Assembly (NCBI GenBank): GCA_949357655.1
Contig: CASHTG010000002.1
Coordinates: 62,001 to 126,000, forward strand
Source of the DNA: Parascedosporium putredinis
Lineage: Eukaryota; Ascomycota; Sordariomycetes; Microascales; Microascaceae
DNA length: 64,000 nucleotides
Direction of reading: 5' to 3'
Both the position numbers and the translations under genes were made by a program. Shown piece after piece: positions 59,261 through 64,000 of the stretch (the first letter of the stretch is position 1; every line of letters starts with the position of its first letter). The notes beneath the pieces were generated by a model. It saw nothing but the letters and a program-made list of their open reading frames with translations, was not told the origin of the DNA and ran no database searches.

Positions 59261-60339
59261 TCATTTCCAGAACCACCCAGAGTTACTATCCGGACCATTC
59301 TTGCTGTCCCTTGTGTTATCTCGTTCGTTAGTCTCACGCCTCGCTGTTTCCAAGCGGGGTTGAGAGTCACCGTTGCCTGACGAGGAAGACGAGGATGAGC
59401 TTTGTATACGGTGCCTAACCTCTCTACGGATCTCATGCCCGTCTTGATCGAGGGTACGGATGATGCTCTTAATGTGGTGATTACCGTGCTCGTCGGTGTA
59501 CTCTTCCTTCTCTTCTTCAACCTTGTGGGGCTTTTGATCCTCGTTGGCTGAGCCGTAGCTTGACCATGAGGTTGAAGTAGAGGAAGAGAGCGAACCATTC
59601 TTGTGGATCTCGGATACGCCATCACGGGCGAGCTTTATAAAGGTGTTCAGGGACTTTGCGCCTGTCGAAAAGGCAGAGTGGAGCGACGAGTAGAGATCAT
59701 CATAGTTCTCCGCCTCACCGTCTCGTCCCTCGTCGCTGTTCTTGCTATCCTTGCAATCCCTATTATCCTTGTTGTCCTTGCTATCCTTGTCATTCTTGTC
59801 GTTCTTATGCTTTCCCGGGAAGTGGCTCTCGAGGGAGCGGAATAGGCGGTCAAGGTCTTCGAAAAGGCTGTGGCGAGGCCTGCCCTTGGGATCTTGTTGT
59901 TCCTCCTTGTCCGAGGATCCAAAGGAGAACCACGGGTCATCCGACTTCTTCGCGTCGCGAGCTGTGCGGGCGAATTCCCGGTGAATCGTGTCCCAGACGT
60001 CCTGCGGCCACAAGGGGCGGGCGGAGAATGGAACAAAATTGCTGTTGTCTAGGAGCCTCTGCGAATGTAGCCTACGGACCCAAAAGGAGGCATCCTCGCC
60101 GTAAGGGTACATTTCTCGGAGCATCTTGCGCATCTGGTAGCGGCTGTTGATGTCCATGAGCCGCCTTCCGGAGACAACGTGGAGGAGATCCTCAAAAGCG
60201 TCCTCAAAGGTGAATGTCCCATCTTGAAGCTCTAGAGGGGCGTCGTTTGGAATGGGCTGGGGTAGGTGGTGCAGATTGAGGGGGAGTAGGGTGAAGCAGT
60301 AGCCCAGACAAGCCAAGCGAGCTGGTCTGGGGCATCCAT
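59261..60339 (-). CDS. Lineage-specific fungal hypothetical protein
   Basis: Function unknown. About 359 residues after adding one base near 60303-60330, which joins the ATG at 60339 (MDAPDQLAW) to the long frame. The N-terminus is ordered and mildly hydrophobic (FTLLPLNLHHLPQPIPND), followed by FEDAFEDLLHVVSGRRLMDI and a Trp/Arg-rich stretch. A charged repeat of Lys, Asp and Asn (KNDKNDKDSKDNKDN) lies in the middle, then an amphipathic SLNTFIKLARDGVSEIHKNG, a conserved-looking DEHGNHHIKSIIRTLDQDG and an eight-serine run. The charge-rich middle suggests a disordered linker. It might interact with membranes or chaperones, but nothing proves this. Confidence 0.75.
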
Positions 60340-61809
60340 GGCTTGCTAACTGCGAAGGATTGATGGTCCCCTTCTTGGGTTTAGAGCGGAGGGGTGCACA
60401 AAGGTGGGTTTATTATGAGAGAGGCGAAGAAGGACCCCGATGACGTTTGTAGAAAAGAGATGCGGAGAGAGAGACACAAGGGTTCGAATCACGGGCTTAG
60501 ACGATGTCTCACGGGAAGGTGGGCATACCCGGGACAAAGGGTATTGATAAAATTAGAAATTTGAGCAAATCAGCAATAGGTTACGGAAAAGGTGAGGCCC
60601 TGGATATAAGTTTGAGACAGCACGATGAATTTGATGGGTATGACTTCGCAGAATGAGGGACGAGTAAGGCCGGTTTCATCGTCATAAGATATATTCCATC
60701 GGGCGCAAGAGCTCACAGTGTACGTAGTGGGGTGAGCTGACAGGACGTTGCACGTGATATGGTCTACTTCCATTGATTTCGGTGGAAACAGCACAAAGCT
60801 CGTCATCCAGCCCAGCCTTTCCCATCCCAGGCAGGCACTTCGGAGACTCGGCTTGTTGCGGAGCATCGTTGATTGATGGGTTAATAATGGGCTTGCGTCG
60901 CTGGGTGGACTTTGCCTGAGCAAGTGGCCATCTCTGTGGCTTTCACTCATTGATCGAACCTTGAACTCCTTTCCAAGCCACACAAGTTTGCCGATTGGAG
61001 GAGCGCTGATAACGTTTCGCCTTCGGCTGTCGGGATTGTGGTATGGAAGTTTGTTGGTAAATAATGCCACTGAACTCAATGGAGGCTTTGAACAAAATAT
61101 AATCCATTATCACAAGCGATTTTCGCAAGTCTTCGTAGCGCCCCTCAGGAAGACCCTTGTTCATGAGCTTCCCCGTTAAGGCAGGGTGGTGGCACTGATT
61201 TGGACTGGAATCGATTGATTTGACCCCAATTCGGCGTAGACTGGTAATAGGCCTAGGAGCACAATTTGATTACGAAGTACGAGATATTACGGCACCACGG
61301 CAAATCCCTTCATGCAAGCTAGGCTGGCCGATCATGAAATCTTGTGAGCGCCAAGACTGCTGCGACTTTCTTCCTTGTTATCCTCCTGAAAGGCTGCCTG
61401 CCCTATTTCGCCAACACCGCGGTAATTGCTATCCCGCATCCACAACCCAGCAGCAACAATCCATTACCTCCGCCGTCGAGGATAATTAACGCCTTCTCGA
61501 AGAGGCGCGCGAATATTCCGCTCCACCCGTAATTTCTGTTCGTTTGACGTCGCCTCTCGCTCTCGCTCTCCCCTTGCTTTTGCTTTTGCTTGGCTGCGGG
61601 CGCGCCAACCACGCCCAAAGGCAGCCCGCTCTGCCCTTCCAGATGCTACACACAACGTCGCGAAACGATTTACCCTCATCGAGCTGCGCGCGGGAGGCGG
61701 GACTCTCTACCATCGCGCCGCATCCGGCCATTCGGCGGGAGCCTCGCTCGCCCAATTTCTCTTTCTCAATCGCCTGTGATTCCCGCGCCGCCGGGTGCTC
61801 GGCTCACCG
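60340..61809. other. Divergent intergenic region hypothetical/NIPA
   Basis: Contains CACGTGA near 60752. Open frames here, the longest 169 codons at 60570-61079, lack features of real proteins. The last 300 bp are pyrimidine-rich and probably leader. Confidence 0.5.
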
Positions 61810-64000
61810 ATGATGTCAGCGCCTACCATGGCAGCCTTTTCGCCAACGCTCGACCTCTCGCTCGGCCAGTATGCCTCGAATACCACCTTGACGAAGCCTC
61901 CCGGCCATTCCGATGACGAGTTGCGTAATTGGTCGTCCCTGATCGGAATCGTCACGGCGATTGTCGGAAATGTCCTCATCGCCCTTGCCCTAAACGTCCA
62001 GAGATATGCGCATATCAGGCTACACCGTGAGCGCCACAGGATAAAAGAGCGGGTGAGGCAAGCAGAACGACAAGCGAAGCAAGCGGCTCCGAATACTTCG
62101 CTCTACGGCGCCCTCGACGATACCAGTAACGGCTCACCGGTCGAGCCTCTATCCAAGAATAGCCAAACCAGGCATCACGATGCTAACGGCAACACGGCAG
62201 GGTCTGGCACCCGCCGAGGGTCGGAGGCACGGCCTGGCCCCCTCTCCCGTTCCAGCTCGGAGGAGTCGGAAGCGGCGCCATCTTCTTACCTTAGATCGCC
62301 CTACTGGTGGTTAGGACAGGTTCTTATCACGCTGGGCGAAATGGGAAATTTTCTGGCTTACGGGTTCGCACCCGCCTCCATCGTTTCCCCGCTAGGCGTG
62401 GTCGCCCTGGTTTCCAACTGCATCATAGCCCCTATGCTTTTCAAAGAAAAGTTCAGGCAGCGAGATTTCTGGGGAGTTGTGATAGCTGTTGGCGGGGTGG
62501 TTGTGGTGGTGTTTAGCGCGAACCAGCAGGAGGCCAAGCTCGACCCTCATGACGTATGGGATGCAATCACCACCCTCGAGTTCGAAATCTATCTCGCCGT
62601 AACCGTCTTCCTCATCGTCTTCCTGATGTGGATGAGCTCGACATGTGCCAACCGAACGATCCTCGTCGATCTTGGATTGGTTGGCTTGTTCGGTAAGTTG
62701 CCGTTCGGGGTGTTCCCCTTGACAGACGGAGGGATGCATCGTTTGTGAAGCTTCATCAAATGCTAACAAGCCCGTTATTTAGGCGGATACACTGCACTGG
62801 CAACCAAGGGTGTTTCGTCGATGCTCTCGTCAACCCTATGGAGAGCATTTACGACCCCCGTCACCTACGCCCTTGTTTTTATTCTTCTTGTAACAGCAAT
62901 CATGCAAATCCGCTATCTGAACAAAGCACTGCAACGATACGACTCGACCGAAGTAATCCCCATCCAGTTCGTCATGTTTACTCTTTGTGTGATTATTGGG
63001 AGCGCCGTGCTATATCGGGATTTTGAGAACACGACACTTAACCAGACGTTCCACTTTGTCGGCGGCTGTCTACTTACGTTCTTTGGAGTGTTTTTGATCA
63101 CCAGTGGGCGCCCTCCGCGAGACGAACCCGAAGAGGAGTTTTACCAAGACCTAGACGATTCGGAAGAGGCTATTGGCCTACTACACCAAGATCAGTCGAT
63201 TCCTGGAAATGGAGGGCATCCCACCTCTGGGGACTCTGTTCGCTCTCGGCGATCGTCCACGCGGTCTTCCCAGTCTCGGCGGATCAGCATCACCGATGTT
63301 TTTGCTAAGCCTTTTACTATCCAGCGGGACTCCGGCATACCTAGCCTTCGAGCTCCGACAGGAGGACCTAAGCTGTCCTCGTCAAACGACGCCGAAAACG
63401 CAGCGTCTCACCTCTGGGCCGCACTAGAACCCGACGACACACTTCCTGGCCTGCACTCCCAATCCATACGAGAGGATCCCATCATGCCGCGACTATCGAG
63501 AGAAAATTCGGCGACTTCAGAGAGGGCCCTCATGGAGCCGTCAACGCCTCGTAGCGCCGCCGCGGGTCCGTTGCTACAGTATACGGGTAGCGAGCAGCAG
63601 CAACCGCTACTCCCCCAATCCACAACCCCAACGGCGCGACCGTCAACGTCCAAGCTCCATAGCCGACACCTAAACGGACCGCTCATCTCGCCGTCACCTC
63701 TTTCTTCGACCGTATCCGCCGTAGTAAAAGATACGCTGAGACGACACGGGAGAGCCCGATGTTGCACAAGACGTCCTTGAGCCGTATACGGTCAAGCATC
63801 CGGGCAAGCTTATACATTTCTGACACTGATGAAGAAGGGGATGAACACGGCCGGGCTAGCGGGACGAGGAGGGAGCCGCTGTTTGGCGACCTTACCGATG
63901 TTGAAGAGGGCGGCTCATCTCTGGCTGGAGAGCGCCATGCCAGCGATGATCCGAAGAGGAGATCCCGGAGCTTAAGTGATACCCTGAATGAGCTTTTCAA
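61810..64000 (+). CDS. NIPA-family (DUF803) magnesium transporter, 3' end beyond window
   Basis: Multi-pass membrane protein of the NIPA/SLC57 family, linked to Mg2+ transport. Start ATG 61810 (MMSAPTMAAF). Exon 1 is 61810-62692 and exon 2 begins at 62783 after a GT-AG intron. The first membrane helix SSLIGIVTAIVGNVLIALAL is followed by a long basic and Ser-rich loop of about 100 residues, an insertion common in filamentous-fungal members. The core then runs through WWLGQVLITLGEMGNFLAYG, FAPASIVSPLGVVALVSN and the second half FGGYTALATKGVSSML. A disordered tail follows. One base is missing in GGG at 63748-63750, after which the frame stays open to the right edge. Confidence 0.9.

Noticed and set aside
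60570..61079. 169-codon frame between the hypothetical gene and NIPA
   Set aside because: Composition and lack of any conserved block suggest non-coding promoter DNA.
1..64000. Widespread pseudogenisation of housekeeping genes
   Set aside because: Breaks occur in genes for essential functions, are always one missing base, and leave all other conserved residues and splice sites intact; decay would also give substitutions, stops and insertions.
1..64000. Biosynthetic gene cluster or defence system
   Set aside because: All recognised genes are housekeeping functions; no polyketide synthase, NRPS, P450 cluster, NLR or toxin gene was found.

Overview
The window is nuclear DNA of a filamentous ascomycete, most likely a Sordariomycete. 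The signs are short GT-AG introns in nearly every gene, compact intergenic distances, and typical Pezizomycotina proteins: a Tup1/RCO-1 corepressor, a DUF2015 protein, an NIPA-type transporter, and eL28, which budding yeast lacks. The species cannot be fixed from the sequence alone. I support 24 protein genes, two of them cut by the window edges. I found no mobile element, CRISPR array, rRNA gene or convincing tRNA gene.

Layout. 1-15.2 kb is a dense housekeeping block: TDP1-family DNA repair enzyme (partial), PNRC/Edc1-type decapping activator, RBX1, signal peptidase subunit SPC1, a CorA/MNR2 magnesium transporter, TIM8, ribosomal protein uL23, rRNA methyltransferase BMT2 and enolase-phosphatase E1. 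A gene-free stretch of about 5.5 kb follows, ending in the pyrimidine-rich leader of a KSP1/Ran1-type kinase. 23-33 kb holds an AVT-type amino-acid transporter, RNase MRP subunit RMP1 and Tup1, separated by long intergenic DNA. 36.8-49 kb holds a DUF2015 protein, eL28, malate dehydrogenase, TRAPP subunit TRS33, a UPF0642 ribosome-biogenesis protein and a PIAS/SIZ SUMO ligase. 49-64 kb holds LAS21/GPI7, condensin subunit YCG1/CND3, NOP4, a lineage-specific hypothetical and a magnesium transporter that runs off the right edge.

The genes do not form a pathway cluster. Several serve RNA and ribosome production (uL23, eL28, BMT2, RMP1, NOP4, UPF0642, decapping activator). Others serve ubiquitin/SUMO signalling (RBX1, PIAS, and a TDP1 with SUMO- and ubiquitin-binding motifs) and the secretory pathway (SPC1, TRS33, LAS21). 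uL23 and BMT2 share a 328-bp divergent promoter containing a telobox.

The most striking feature is technical. Seventeen genes need single-base corrections to stay in frame, 39 by my count. Every one is a missing base, usually in a run of identical bases. With these restored, every gene whose full length I summed divides into whole codons across its splice sites. This points to homopolymer under-calling in the assembly rather than gene death, and the affected genes are annotated as functional. I did not find a convincing undescribed biological system here; the better leads are under findings.
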